From: CAZVYN01 sp964631125
Lineage (GTDB): Bacteria; Eisenbacteria; RBG-16-71-46; CAIMUX01
Reading direction: 5' to 3'
Assembly (NCBI GenBank): GCA_964631125.1
Contig: CAZVYN010000037.1
Location: 1 to 37,370, forward strand
DNA length: 37,370 nt
This document shows positions 1 through 8,700 of this stretch, piece after piece; position 1 is the stretch's first letter; the number at the start of each line of letters is the position of its first letter. The position numbers and the translations under genes are program-made. The notes beneath the pieces are model-generated. The model did not search any database and had not been told where the DNA came from. It was given only the letters and a program-made list of their open reading frames with translations.

Positions 1-1178
1 GTGACGACACCCGCTCCGACGGTGCGGCCGCCTTCGCGGATGGCGAAGCGAAGTTCCTTCTCCATCGCGATCGGCGTGATCAAATCGACCGACAACGAGA
101 CGTTGTCGCCCGGCATGACCATCTCGCGGCCTTCCGGAAGCGTCGCCACGCCCGTCACGTCGGTCGTGCGGAAGTAGAACTGCGGACGGTAGCCGTTGAA
201 GAACGGCGTATGACGACCGCCCTCTTCCTTGCTCAGGATGTACACCTCGCCCTTGAACTTCTTGTGCGGGTGGATACTCTTCGGCGCCGCCAACACCATC
301 CCGCGCTCGATCTCTTCCTTCTCGATACCGCGCAGCAACAGGCCCACGTTGTCGCCCGCCTGCGCGTCATCCAACAACTTGCGGAACATCTCCACCCCGG
401 TCACGACCAACTCGCGCGTGTCGGCGATCCCGACCCGCTCGACCTTGTCCTGAACCTTGATCCGGCCGCGCTCCACGCGACCCGTCGCCACCGTGCCGCG
501 TCCCGTGATCGAGAAGACGTCTTCCACCGGCATCAAGAACGGCTTGTCCACCGCCCGCTCCGGCGTCGGGATGTACGTGTCGACCGCCAGCATGAGATCG
601 AAGATGCACTTCGATGCCTCGGGATCCTTCGGGTTCTGTCCCGCCTTCAAGGCCGAACCGCGCACGATCGGGATGTCATCGCCGGGGAACTCGTACTTCT
701 TCAGAAGGTCGCGGACCTCCCACTCGACGTACTCCAGGATCTCCGGATCGTCGACCATGTCGACCTTGTTCAAGAAGACCACAATGAAGGGAACGCCGAC
801 CTGACGCGCCAGGAGGATGTGCTCCCGCGTCTGCGGCATCGGACCGTCCGGGGCCGAAACCACCAAGATCGCTCCGTCCATCTGCGCCGCGCCGGTCACC
901 ATGTTCTTCACATAGTCGGCATGCCCCGGACAGTCGACGTGCGCGTAGTGGCGGTTGTCCGTCTCGTACTCGACGTGCGCCGTCGCGATCGTGATGCCGC
1001 GAGCCCGCTCCTCGGGAGCGTTGTCGATCGAATCGAACGACCGAGCCGACACGTTCGAGAACTTCGTCGCCAACACCGACGTGATCGCCGATGTCAACGT
1101 CGTCTTGCCGTGATCCACGTGACCAATCGTCCCGACGTTCACGTGAGGCTTCGTCCGCTCGAATTTCGCCTTGCCCAT
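1..1178 (-). CDS. tuf: Elongation factor Tu (3' end outside window)
   Basis: EF-Tu is the GTPase that delivers aminoacyl-tRNA to the ribosomal A site in the cytoplasm. 392 codons are present and the reading frame runs off the window at a VGAGVVT motif, so only about the last few residues and the stop are missing (family about 394-400 aa). G1 is GHVDHGKT at residues 19-26, followed by RGITIA (G2), DCPGHADYV (G3), NKVD (G4) and SAL (G5). The start is the ATG at 1178, with AAGGAG at 1191-1196 about 12 nt upstream. It lies 52 nt downstream of tRNA-Thr(GGU) and is probably co-transcribed with the four tRNAs, as in the thrU-tyrU-glyT-thrT-tufB operon of E. coli. Identification is certain; whether a second tuf copy exists elsewhere cannot be seen. 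Confidence 0.98.
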   Translation of the reverse strand, partial: MGKAKFERTKPHVNVGTIGHVDHGKTTLTSAITSVLATKFSNVSARSFDSIDNAPEERARGITIATAHVEYETDNRHYAHVDCPGHADYVKNMVTGAAQMDGAILVVSAPDGPMPQTREHILLARQVGVPFIVVFLNKVDMVDDPEILEYVEWEVRDLLKKYEFPGDDIPIVRGSALKAGQNPKDPEASKCIFDLMLAVDTYIPTPERAVDKPFLMPVEDVFSITGRGTVATGRVERGRIKVQDKVERVGIADTRELVVTGVEMFRKLLDDAQAGDNVGLLLRGIEKEEIERGMVLAAPKSIHPHKKFKGEVYILSKEEGGRHTPFFNGYRPQFYFRTTDVTGVATLPEGREMVMPGDNVSLSVDLITPIAMEKELRFAIREGGRTVGAGVV

Positions 1179-1230
1179 GGTTCCTGGCTGCTCCTTACGC
1201 GTGCGTGCACGTTCCTGCGAAAATTCAGTG

Positions 1231-1303
1231 AGCCCACGACCAGAATCGAACTGGTGACCTTCTCCTTACCATGGAGATGCTCTACCGACTGAGCTACGTG
1301 GGC
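1231..1303 (-). tRNA. tRNA-Thr (anticodon GGU)
   Basis: A 73-nt cloverleaf with acceptor GCCCACG/CGTGGGC, D-arm GCTC/GAGC, anticodon stem TCTCC/GGAGA around loop ATGGTAA, and T-arm ACCAG-TTCGATT-CTGGT. The anticodon GGT reads ACC/ACU. The discriminator base is T and no CCA is encoded. It is the fourth tRNA of the cluster, directly before tuf. Confidence 0.97.
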
Positions 1304-1310
1304 CCATCAA

Positions 1311-1386
1311 TGGAGCGGGAAACGGGACTCGAACCCGCGACATTCAGCTTGGAAGGCTGAAGCTCTACCAACTGAGCTATTCCCGC
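1311..1386 (-). tRNA. tRNA-Gly (anticodon UCC)
   Basis: Acceptor GCGGGAA/TTCCCGC, D-arm GCTC/GAGC, anticodon stem TCAGC/GCTGA with loop CTTCCAA (anticodon TCC), T-arm GCGGG-TTCGAGT-CCCGT. The 3' CCA is encoded at 1311-1313, unlike the neighbouring tRNA-Thr(GGU). Only 7 nt separate the two genes, so they must be processed from one transcript. Confidence 0.97.
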
Positions 1387-1477
1387 TTGTCACTTGTCCC
1401 GCTGCTTCATTTCAAGTCTGAGGTCTCGGATCATTCGCTGTCGGCTTCCCCATCACCTGACGCTCGCGCGTTGTAAA

Positions 1478-1563
1478 TGGTGGGGAGAGAAGGATTCGAA
1501 CCTTCGAAGTCATACGACGACAGATTTACAGTCTGTTCCCTTTGGCCACTCGGGTATCTCCCC
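1478..1563 (-). tRNA. tRNA-Tyr (anticodon GUA)
   Basis: A class II tRNA of 86 nt including an encoded CCA at 1478-1480. Acceptor GGGGAGA/TCTCCCC, anticodon stem ACAGA/TCTGT around CTGTAAA (anticodon GTA), a long variable arm as expected for bacterial tRNA-Tyr, and T-arm GAAGG-TTCGAAT-CCTTC. It is the second tRNA of the cluster. The 91 nt between it and tRNA-Gly hold nothing recognisable. Confidence 0.96.
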
Positions 1564-1612
1564 GCCCACAACTCGTCGATCCGAATCTCTTCCCCTCGAC
1601 CGGGGACCACCG

Positions 1613-1684
1613 AGCTGGCGAGAGGAATCGAACCTCCGACCAGCGGTTTACAAAACCGCTGCTCTACCCCTGAGCTACGCCAGC
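1613..1684 (-). tRNA. tRNA-Thr (anticodon UGU)
   Basis: A 72-nt cloverleaf: acceptor GCTGGCG/CGCCAGC, D-arm GCTC/GAGC, anticodon stem GCGGT/ACCGC around TTTGTAA (anticodon TGT), T-arm GGAGG-TTCGATT-CCTCT, discriminator T, no encoded CCA. It is the first gene of the tRNA-tuf cluster. Confidence 0.97.
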
Positions 1685-1771
1685 GCGAAGTGCGAACCGC
1701 TCCTGCTCGGACCCGTTACGTCCGAGAGGCAAGAAATCCCGGACCGGCGGATCCATCCTCGAAGAAGTAAG

Positions 1772-1801
1772 AGAAAAGCTTCCGCGAGTTCGTGGGTTCA
1801 A
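1772..1801 (-). promoter_or_regulatory. Possible sigma-70 promoter of the tRNA-tuf cluster
   Basis: In the 336-bp gap between cysS and the first tRNA (1685-2020), the minus strand carries TTGAAC (1801-1796), an 18-nt spacer and TTTTCT (1777-1772). That is a fair -35 and a weak -10, and transcription would start about 80 nt upstream of tRNA-Thr(UGU). Apart from this and a hairpin next to cysS, the gap holds no convincing gene. It is a motif match only, and other boxes are possible. Confidence 0.3.
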
Positions 1802-1990
1802 CCGGTCGGGACATCAGGAGTCGCGCCGCCTTGGACGGCCGCTCTGCGTGTCTCCCGCACGCGGATCGGCCCGAAACCACTGGGGGGCACGCCAAAGACG
1901 GGCAGGATAGGGAGCCCCTCCCGGAGTGTCAACCGGACATTTTCCGAGAGACGCCTCGGCGGCACGCGTCTGGCTAGACGGATGCTCGGA

Positions 1991-2016
1991 CGGGGATGCC
2001 CGGCCGGGGCTCCCCG
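1991..2016 (-). terminator. GC-rich hairpin just after cysS, possible terminator
   Basis: Four nt beyond the cysS stop codon the minus-strand sequence can fold as CGGGGAGCCC / GGGC-A-TCCCCG, about 10 bp with one bulged A and a 5-nt loop. No T-tract follows, so it is not a textbook intrinsic terminator. It could slow polymerase or protect the 3' end, separating the long radA-cysS operon from the tRNA-tuf unit. Confidence 0.35.
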
Positions 2017-2020
2017 CGGG

Positions 2021-3442
2021 CTACCGCGCCGGCTTGACGACCGTCTTCCCGTCCCGGTCCTCGAGGATATAGCCACGCTCGGCGATCTGACCCCGGATCT
2101 CGTCCGCCTTGGCCCACTCCTTCGACCGCCGCGCCTCGTTCCGCTCCGCCGCCAGCCGGGCGATGTCCGCCGGCACCTCCGCCTCCCCCTGGTCGAGCTT
2201 CAGCCCGAGGAAGCCGACCAGGTGCTCGAACACACGCTGACCCTCCCGGAGGCGGGACTCCTTCTCCCCGGACGACGGCTCGGCCAGCATTCGGTTGAGG
2301 GCGCGGGAGAGGTCGAAGAGTTGCCCCTGGGCCCGGGCGCTGTTGAAGTCGTCCTGGATCGCCGCGCCGAACTCCTCGAACGAGGCGCGGAACTCACCGT
2401 TGGCAATCTGGTCAGCCCGCAGCGGCTCGTGCACCGAAGCGGGGGCCGCTCCGATCGCCTCGCGCAGACTCGCGGAGGTCGCCTGCAGCCGAGCGAACGC
2501 GACACCGGCTTCGGCCAGTCGCTCCTCGCTGAACTCGATCGGGCTGCGGTAGTGGGTCGACAGCAGGTAGAACCTGACCGTCATCGGGTCGGTCACCTTG
2601 CAGATGTCCTCGATCAGGAAGAAGTGCTTGGTCGACTTCGACATCTTCTCGCCGCCGAGAAGCACCAACCCGTTGTGCACCCAGAAGTTGACGAAGGTCT
2701 GCCCGGTGGCGGCCTCGGACTGGGCGATCTCGTTCTCGTGGTGCGGGAAGATGAGATCGAGCCCGCCGCCATGAAAGTCGAAGCTGGGGCCCAGGTACTT
2801 CATCGCCATGGCCGAGCACTCGATGTGCCACCCCGGCCGGCCGGGTCCCCAGGGGCTGGACCAGTGCGGCTCGTTCTCCTTCGCGCCCTTCCAGAGGGCG
2901 AAATCGAGCGGGTTCTCCTTGTGCTCGCCCACCTCGATGCGGGCGCCGGAGCGGAGGTCATCGATCTTGCGCTTGGACAGCTTGCCGTAGCCGGCGAAGC
3001 GATCGACCCGGAAGTAGACGTCGCCCGCCGCCGCGTAGGCCGCCCCCTTCTGGATCAACTCGCCGATCAGAGCATGGATCTCGGGGATGTGCTCGGTCGC
3101 CCGCGGGTAGTGGGTCGCCCTGGCGTTGCCGACCAGGTCGACGTACTGGAGATAGGCGTCGGCGTTGCGCTGCGCGATCGTCGTGTAGTCGAGCCCCTCT
3201 TCGTTGGCGCGCGCGATGATCTTGTCGTCGACGTCCGTGAAATTGTTCAGGAACGTGACGTCGTAGCCCAACCAGACGAGCGAACGCCGCACCAGGTCGC
3301 CCACGATGGAGGCGCGCATGTGCCCGACGTGCGGCTTGTCCTGCACGGTCATGCCGCAGACGTAGAGCCCCGCCTTCCCCGCGTGGACCGGGTGGAAGTC
3401 GATGCGTTCATCGCGAAGGGTGTCGAAGACCTTGAGCGCCAT
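2021..3442 (-). CDS. cysS: Cysteinyl-tRNA synthetase
   Basis: Class I aminoacyl-tRNA synthetase charging tRNA-Cys with cysteine in the cytoplasm. 473 aa against 461 in E. coli, so full length. The N-terminal zinc-binding cysteine lies in YVCGMTV and the HIGH-type signature appears as HVGH. The second zinc cysteine is in HIECSAM with the following HHENE, and the KMSKS loop is present intact in GGEKMSKSTKHF. A DALR-type helical tail follows. The start ATG at 3442 is 26 nt after the ddl stop, with a GAGAGG stretch about 12 nt upstream, so it is probably the last gene of the radA-ispD-ispF-phosphatase-glycosyltransferase-ddl operon. A hairpin follows the stop. Nothing unusual in the sequence. Confidence 0.97.
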   Translation of the reverse strand: MALKVFDTLRDERIDFHPVHAGKAGLYVCGMTVQDKPHVGHMRASIVGDLVRRSLVWLGYDVTFLNNFTDVDDKIIARANEEGLDYTTIAQRNADAYLQYVDLVGNARATHYPRATEHIPEIHALIGELIQKGAAYAAAGDVYFRVDRFAGYGKLSKRKIDDLRSGARIEVGEHKENPLDFALWKGAKENEPHWSSPWGPGRPGWHIECSAMAMKYLGPSFDFHGGGLDLIFPHHENEIAQSEAATGQTFVNFWVHNGLVLLGGEKMSKSTKHFFLIEDICKVTDPMTVRFYLLSTHYRSPIEFSEERLAEAGVAFARLQATSASLREAIGAAPASVHEPLRADQIANGEFRASFEEFGAAIQDDFNSARAQGQLFDLSRALNRMLAEPSSGEKESRLREGQRVFEHLVGFLGLKLDQGEAEVPADIARLAAERNEARRSKEWAKADEIRGQIAERGYILEDRDGKTVVKPAR

Positions 3443-3468
3443 GCCTGGATTCGTCCTCTCGGTTCAGT

Positions 3469-4473
3469 TCAATTGGACCGGTGCGCCATCTTGCAGAGTC
3501 GCTCGACCAGATCGTCGAACGGGATGCCGACCGCCGCCGCCGCCTTCGGCAGCAGACTCGTCGCCGTCATGCCCGGGACGGTGTTCACCTCGAGCACCGC
3601 CGTTCGGCCGTCGGGCGAAAGCCGCAGATCGACCCGGCCGTAGTCGCGACATCCGAGCGCGCGGAACGCGGCCAGACCGATCTCGCGCAGTCGCGCCGCC
3701 AGGCCCGGCTCCAAATCCGCGGGCGCGCGATAGTCCGAAGCGCCCGCCGTGTACTTCCTCGCATAGTCGTAGAAGCCGGTGTGCGGAACGATCTCGACCA
3801 CCGGGAGCGCTTCGTCGCCGAGTACTCCGACGGTCAGTTCACGTCCGGGGATGAACGACTCTACGAGAAGCCCGCGGGCCGGGTCGAGATGCTCGCGCCC
3901 GGCCTCCCACGCGGTCGGCCAATCGGCGGCCGACTGGACGATGGTCACGCCGACCGAGGAACCGGCACTGATCGGTTTGACCACGACCGGGTAGCCGCCG
4001 AGCCGATCGATCTCGGAGGCGGAAGGCGGCGGCGTCTCAGCGCCCCAGAGCAGATCGTCGGCCACCAGAACGTTCGAAGACGAGAGCACGCGCTTCGCCA
4101 ACACCTTGTCCATCGCGACGGCGCAGGCGGCGGGCCCCGAACCGAAATAGGCCAGCCCGCGCAGCTCCAGCACCGTCTGGACCGCGCCCCCCTCGCCCCG
4201 TCCGCCATGGAGAATGTTGGCCACCACGTCGGTCTCGAGTCGGATCTGCAGCAGCGAAGTGAGCAGCCGCGCCGGATCGACCCGGCCCGACTCAAGCCTC
4301 GCTTCGCGATCTCCGGCGGCCACCTGTCCGGCGGCGAACGAATCGCCGGTGGCCGGATCGAGGAACCAGACGTCGTGTCCGCTGCGCTGCGCGGTCCCGC
4401 CGACGGCCAGGCCGGACGTGATCGAGATGGCGCGCTCGGGCGAATCCCCTCCGAGCAACACACAGACTTTCAC
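3469..4473 (-). CDS. ddl: D-alanine--D-alanine ligase
   Basis: ATP-grasp enzyme joining two D-alanines for peptidoglycan precursor synthesis in the cytoplasm. 334 aa, usual family length. Visible signatures: the N-terminal LLGGDSPERAIS loop, HGGRGEGGAVQ, the MDK lysine in the ATP site, GYPVVVKPISAGSSVGV, the YDYARKY omega loop and the metal-binding LEVNTVPGMT near the C-terminus. I chose the GTG at 4473 because AGAGGAG sits 5 nt upstream and because the codon overlaps the TGA of the preceding gene by 4 nt (4470-4473), the habitual arrangement here. Reading further upstream would only extend into another frame of the glycosyltransferase gene. Confidence 0.96.
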   Translation of the reverse strand: MKVCVLLGGDSPERAISITSGLAVGGTAQRSGHDVWFLDPATGDSFAAGQVAAGDREARLESGRVDPARLLTSLLQIRLETDVVANILHGGRGEGGAVQTVLELRGLAYFGSGPAACAVAMDKVLAKRVLSSSNVLVADDLLWGAETPPPSASEIDRLGGYPVVVKPISAGSSVGVTIVQSAADWPTAWEAGREHLDPARGLLVESFIPGRELTVGVLGDEALPVVEIVPHTGFYDYARKYTAGASDYRAPADLEPGLAARLREIGLAAFRALGCRDYGRVDLRLSPDGRTAVLEVNTVPGMTATSLLPKAAAAVGIPFDDLVERLCKMAHRSN

Positions 4474-5792
4474 GGTGTCTCCTCTCGGACGGGTGTGTGG
4501 ATCGGGGCGGCGCGGCGGCAGCTTACAGCCAACAACAGCAACGGCACGATCGGCATCCGAAAGCGCGCGTTCGCCACCGGCCCCGCGCTCGTCAACAAGA
4601 GGGTGACGCTCCAGGCCAGGGCGACGAGCGCACCGGCGTTCGGTGGCCGCGAGGAGCGCAGCCCCCGCAGCTCCCGCAGCGCCTGCTTGGCGCCGGTCGC
4701 CGCCAGGAAGTAGATCGCCAGAGTGGAGAGCGCACTCCAGAGCAAAAGCGCGGCTTTGGCCGCCTTCGACGCCGTACGCGGTTGGAGATCGGGCGGCGGG
4801 AAGGCGAGACCGTCTTCCGTCGGAACGATCGTGAAGAGATCGGGGGAGAGCGCCGCTCCGCTCCGGTCGTAGGTGTCTCCCGCGAATATGCGACGCAGTG
4901 TGAACTCCCCGAGTCCGAGGCCGACGCGCGCCAGACCCGAGGCCAAGACGCGCACGGCGTCGAGCGGGTGCTCCCGCACGCCGTGGAGGATGTCGATGAA
5001 GGTGGAGTTCGCGTCCACCGTCTGGTCGTACAGGCTTGTCTTCATGTCGGGCGTCCCACGGCTCAACGGAGCGTGGCCGTAGACCGAGCTCGCATACGAC
5101 AACGCGCTCTTCGAGAGGCCCCAGTACCCGTGCCGCACGCCGTTGTGCAGCGTCCACAGGGACGGCAAGAACAGCGCGGCGACGAGCCAGACGATCGCAT
5201 CACGGCGCGAGATCTCGAGTCTGGCGCGCAGTGTCCAGAGGAGGAGCGCGCCGACCGGGACCAGGAAGAGGCCGACCGGCCGAAAGAGCGTGGCGGCCCC
5301 GAGGCAGAGACCGGAGACGAGCCAGCTCGAGCGGTTGCGCGCGACCCCGATCCCGCGCGCGGAGAGGAACAGACAGAAGCCGAAGAGCAGCTCGGTCAAG
5401 ATACTGCCCGCCGCGATCCAGACGAGCGGGCTCGTCAGCAGGAGCAGCGGAGGGAGCAGCCGCGGCCGCGGCCGCGTCGCACGGAACAGAAGCGCGGCCA
5501 TCGCGAGGACGCAGCCGACCTGGACCAGCAAGACCAGCCGCAATCGCCCCGTCGACTCGGGCGCCCCTAAGAGCGCGAGGAGCGCGGGATAGGCCGGCGT
5601 CCGGTACAGCTCTGGCGCCGGCGCCAGATAGTGAGAGAGGAAGTCGCCGGAGCGCGCCAGGTTCGTCGCGAGGCCCAAGTACTCGATCGAGTCGGCGACG
5701 AGCGCGCGCTCCAAGGGCGCCAGAGCGATCCAGAGAACCAACGCGCACGCGGCAAAGAGGGAGACCGCGACCGTGATGCGCGACCGCGTCAC
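4470..5792 (-). CDS. Polytopic membrane glycosyltransferase, GT39/ArnT-like
   Basis: A 440-aa integral membrane protein with about 10 hydrophobic segments. After the first membrane helix comes a loop with DSIEYLGLATNLARSGDF, then YRTPAYPALLAL. An acidic residue followed by Y and a run ending in G-D/F, then a P-x-YP motif, is typical of the GT39 / PMT_2 (ArnT-like) C-superfamily, which moves sugars from polyprenyl phosphate to protein or lipid outside the inner membrane. The family call rests on this pattern and topology; donor and acceptor are unknown. The GTG start at 5792 overlaps the phosphatase stop (GTGA, 5789-5792), and its own TGA overlaps the ddl start. Company with ddl and the isoprenoid genes fits a role in envelope polymers. 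Confidence 0.7.
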   Translation of the reverse strand: MTRSRITVAVSLFAACALVLWIALAPLERALVADSIEYLGLATNLARSGDFLSHYLAPAPELYRTPAYPALLALLGAPESTGRLRLVLLVQVGCVLAMAALLFRATRPRPRLLPPLLLLTSPLVWIAAGSILTELLFGFCLFLSARGIGVARNRSSWLVSGLCLGAATLFRPVGLFLVPVGALLLWTLRARLEISRRDAIVWLVAALFLPSLWTLHNGVRHGYWGLSKSALSYASSVYGHAPLSRGTPDMKTSLYDQTVDANSTFIDILHGVREHPLDAVRVLASGLARVGLGLGEFTLRRIFAGDTYDRSGAALSPDLFTIVPTEDGLAFPPPDLQPRTASKAAKAALLLWSALSTLAIYFLAATGAKQALRELRGLRSSRPPNAGALVALAWSVTLLLTSAGPVANARFRMPIVPLLLLAVSCRRAAPIHTPVREETP

Positions 5793-8179
5793 GCCGACGG
5801 ACCGCTCCAACGCGCGAGGAGGAGGGTGATGTCGTCGGTCTGCCCTTGGTCGCCGGAGAAATTGCGCACGTCGTCCAGGATCTCCGTCAGGAGCCGTCGG
5901 CACGACTTGGCGGGATGCGTGCGGAGCAGACGGATCAAGCGGTCTTCGCCCCAGAACTCATCGAACTCGTTCTGCGCCTCGGTCACGCCGTCGGTGAAGA
6001 GCGCCAGCAGATCGCCGGGCGCTACTTCGATCGTCGTCTCGCTGTACGGCGTCTCGGGGAAGAGGCCGAGGACGAGTCCGCCTTCGCGCAGTGGAGTGAC
6101 ACGACCGTCGGGCCGCACCCAGTAGGGCGGGTTGTGACCCGCGCTGCCATAGACGAAGCGGCCGGTCGCGGGATCCAACACGCCGAGGAACGCGGTCACG
6201 AAGCGGCCCGGCTCGACACTGCGGTGGACGAAACGATTCAGCGCCGACATGACCTCGGCCGGACCGTCTTCCTCGAGTTTCTGCGAGAGCAGCGCCGCGC
6301 GGAGGCTGGACATGAGCAGCGCCGCGGGCACCCCTTTTCCGGAGACATCGGCGACGATGAGGCCGATCCGGCCGTCGCGAATCGGGAGGAAGTCGTAGTA
6401 GTCGCCCCCGACCTGTCGCGCCGGCAGGCTGTAACCCGCGAGCTCCGTGCGCGGAACCGCCGGTACGTCGCTCGGGAGCAGCCGCGCCTGGATCTGTCGC
6501 GCCAGCCCGAGTTCGCTCTCCAGTCGCTCCTTCTCGATCTCGAGTTCACGCGCCCGCTCCAGCTCGATCGCCATGCGATTGAAGTTCTCGGCCACGTCCC
6601 AGAGGTCGTCGCGCCCCTCGACCGGGATCCGGTAACGAAGATTCCCCTCGCGCAGCCGCGCCGTCCCGCGCGTGAGCGCATGTAGGGCGCGCGTGATGCT
6701 GCGCGCGATCGACACCACCATCCCCAAGGTGACGAACTCCACCAGGAAGAAGAGCAGTCCGACCGCGGCGAGGATCGCAAGCGGAATCAAGTTGTACGGA
6801 TTCTCCTGCACGCCCGCCGTCATGCCGCGAATGGCGGAGAAGAAACCGACCCGCGTCCAGACGAGGATGGAGCGCGACTCCCAGCTGACGCCGTTCCACT
6901 CGATCGACGGCACCATCGCGGCGGCGACCGCCTGCGAAGGGCTGCCGTCGCGCGCGCGCGTCGGCGGACGACCGCCCGGCGGAATCCCGCCTTCCGCCTC
7001 GGGGATGACGCGCGTATCGAGCATCACCTCTGCGCCCAGTCGCCTCACCAGCGTCTGTCCGATGATCGCTTCGATCGGCGTGAGCGCGATGATCGCCTCG
7101 CGGACGCCGTCGGCCGCCGTGCGCATGGCGCGAGCGCCGAGGAAGCGTTCGCCCGCCAGCAACACCACACCGCCCTGGTCGAGGCTGTCGGGCCACGAAC
7201 CGACGGCGTGCGCCTGCGCGATCGGATCTCCCGCCAGCAGTTCCCATTCCGAGCCCTCGACGGTGAGCGTCGGATCGGTGGAGGCGGTGCGAATGCGCAA
7301 GATCCGCAGTCCGGGGTAGCTGCTGCCGCACGCGTGGGCCCAGTGGAGCAGTGGCTCGTCCCCCTCGGCCGACGCAGCGCGAGAGAGGGAGAGCGCGAGT
7401 TCTCGTGATTCCTCTCGCAGATGCCGCACGGCCGACTGCGCGCGCTCGACGTTGACCGAGAGATAGGTGCTCAGCGCCCAGAAGATCCCGACCAGCAAGA
7501 TCGGCACGAGCCCGGTGAGGAGATGCGAGACCAACAGCCGCAGCCGCACGCTGCGAATCTGCACGTTCATCCCCCAGACCAGCGCCGGCAGAAAACAGAG
7601 GATGTAGAGGACCGCGATCGTCTGCGCCCACTGCGCGAAGCGGACGGCGCCGACCACGATCGGCGACTCCGGCGCGATCGGCGTGTGCACCTGCAACCCG
7701 AGCACATGGAGCAACCCGAGCAGGAGACTCAGGAGCGAAGTGAGCGCGAGCGCGCTGTCGCTCAGATCCTGTCGCCAACGGGTCCAGGCCAACGCCGGCA
7801 GCGCGAGGAGGGCGGCGAAGAGCGGGTGCGTGCCGACCCAGGAACTGGCGGCGAGCGAGAGCAGCACGAACGGGAGCATCCAGGCGAGTTCGTAGCCGCG
7901 CGCGCGATAGCTGACGAGTCGGAACACGGCCGTCGCCAGCACGACGCCGGTCGATCCCCAGAGCATGAACGCGAACGCGTCGCCGATGACCCCGCCGTGC
8001 GAAGGCATCCCCAGCGGTCCTCCCGGACCGAGCACGCCGGTCGAGAGAAGCTTGCCGCCCACGAATCCGATGCCGCCCATCAAGAGGAGCGACTTCAAGC
8101 GCGCGGGATCGCCGCCGGCGCGCCGCAGACCCGAGAGAGTGAGCCCCAGGGAGATGAGCGCGAGGATCAGGTAGATCAT
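5789..8179 (-). CDS. Membrane-bound RsbU/SpoIIE-type PP2C phosphatase with HAMP domain
   Basis: 796 aa. Residues 1-235 contain 6-7 transmembrane helices. Residues about 240-460 form a predicted extracytoplasmic region, followed by one more helix (465-490), a HAMP-like segment (about 490-545), a short coiled coil (540-565) and a C-terminal SpoIIE/RsbU PP2C domain (565-790). Metal ligands are visible: D593 and D596 in GGDYYDF, D611 in VADVSGKG, D730 in FTDGVTE, D782/D783 in QTDDITLL. Such enzymes dephosphorylate anti-anti-sigma factors in partner-switching control of sigma factors. No anti-sigma or STAS partner is encoded in the window. The ATG at 8179 overlaps the ispF stop by 4 nt (ATGA), and its stop overlaps the glycosyltransferase start. 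Function as a phosphatase is well supported; the sensed signal is unknown. Confidence 0.9.
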   Translation of the reverse strand: MIYLILALISLGLTLSGLRRAGGDPARLKSLLLMGGIGFVGGKLLSTGVLGPGGPLGMPSHGGVIGDAFAFMLWGSTGVVLATAVFRLVSYRARGYELAWMLPFVLLSLAASSWVGTHPLFAALLALPALAWTRWRQDLSDSALALTSLLSLLLGLLHVLGLQVHTPIAPESPIVVGAVRFAQWAQTIAVLYILCFLPALVWGMNVQIRSVRLRLLVSHLLTGLVPILLVGIFWALSTYLSVNVERAQSAVRHLREESRELALSLSRAASAEGDEPLLHWAHACGSSYPGLRILRIRTASTDPTLTVEGSEWELLAGDPIAQAHAVGSWPDSLDQGGVVLLAGERFLGARAMRTAADGVREAIIALTPIEAIIGQTLVRRLGAEVMLDTRVIPEAEGGIPPGGRPPTRARDGSPSQAVAAAMVPSIEWNGVSWESRSILVWTRVGFFSAIRGMTAGVQENPYNLIPLAILAAVGLLFFLVEFVTLGMVVSIARSITRALHALTRGTARLREGNLRYRIPVEGRDDLWDVAENFNRMAIELERARELEIEKERLESELGLARQIQARLLPSDVPAVPRTELAGYSLPARQVGGDYYDFLPIRDGRIGLIVADVSGKGVPAALLMSSLRAALLSQKLEEDGPAEVMSALNRFVHRSVEPGRFVTAFLGVLDPATGRFVYGSAGHNPPYWVRPDGRVTPLREGGLVLGLFPETPYSETTIEVAPGDLLALFTDGVTEAQNEFDEFWGEDRLIRLLRTHPAKSCRRLLTEILDDVRNFSGDQGQTDDITLLLARWSGPSA

Positions 8180-8682
8180 TGCGCGCCGCCTCGACCTCGC
8201 AGGAGGACGACGGCGTAGGCGGCGATCGCGCGTCCTTCTCCGACCGCGTCGAGCCCTTCGTTCGTGCGCGCCTTCAGGCCGAGGAATCCGGCGCCGGCGG
8301 GCGTCAGCGCGGCGGGCATCGCGGCGAGCATCGCTTCGATCATGGCGTCGCGATGCGGGCTCAGGCGCGGCGCTTCCGCGACGATGGTGAGATCGCCGTG
8401 GACGAACTCGAATCCGGCGGCCTGGATCTTGCGAGAGGTCTCTTCGAGCAGTCGTTTCCCCGACATCCCGCGTGTGGTGGGGTCGCTCTCGGGAAAGTGT
8501 TGCCCGAGATCGCCGAGGCCGGCGGCGCCGAGCATCGCATCGGCCAGCGCGTGCGCCGCGACATCGCCGTCGGAGTGACCGAGAAGGCCGCGATCGAACG
8601 GAATCTCGATGCACCCGAGGAAGAGGCGACGTCCCGCCTCCAGCCGGTGGATGTCGTAGCCGTGGCCGATCCGCAGTGTCAT
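8176..8682 (-). CDS. ispF: 2-C-methyl-D-erythritol 2,4-cyclodiphosphate synthase
   Basis: MEP-pathway enzyme that cyclises CDP-ME-2-phosphate to MEcPP with release of CMP. 168 aa, normal length. Zinc ligands D10, H12 (GHGYDIH) and H44 (in DVAAHAL) are present, with the GHSDGD loop, the DLGQHFPES substrate motif and the C-terminal KARTNEGLD signature. It lies downstream of ispD, separated by 80 bp that carry a tandem repeat, and overlaps the phosphatase gene by 4 nt. Only the ispD and ispF steps of the pathway are in the window. Confidence 0.97.
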   Translation of the reverse strand: MTLRIGHGYDIHRLEAGRRLFLGCIEIPFDRGLLGHSDGDVAAHALADAMLGAAGLGDLGQHFPESDPTTRGMSGKRLLEETSRKIQAAGFEFVHGDLTIVAEAPRLSPHRDAMIEAMLAAMPAALTPAGAGFLGLKARTNEGLDAVGEGRAIAAYAVVLLRGRGGAQ

Positions 8683-8700
8683 TGCGGTGTCATGGCGGTG

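Noticed and set aside
210..1292. A 360-codon open frame on the plus strand opposite tuf
   Set aside because: It is the antisense shadow of EF-Tu and the tRNA-Thr gene; EF-Tu motifs on the minus strand are unambiguous.
1394..3643. A 749-codon plus-strand open frame
   Set aside because: It crosses two tRNA genes and lies antisense to cysS and the ddl tail; it arises from GC-rich codon bias.
4474..5157. N-terminal extension of Ddl
   Set aside because: The extra part is an alternate-frame reading of the glycosyltransferase gene; GTG 4473 has a good ribosome-binding site and matches the family start.
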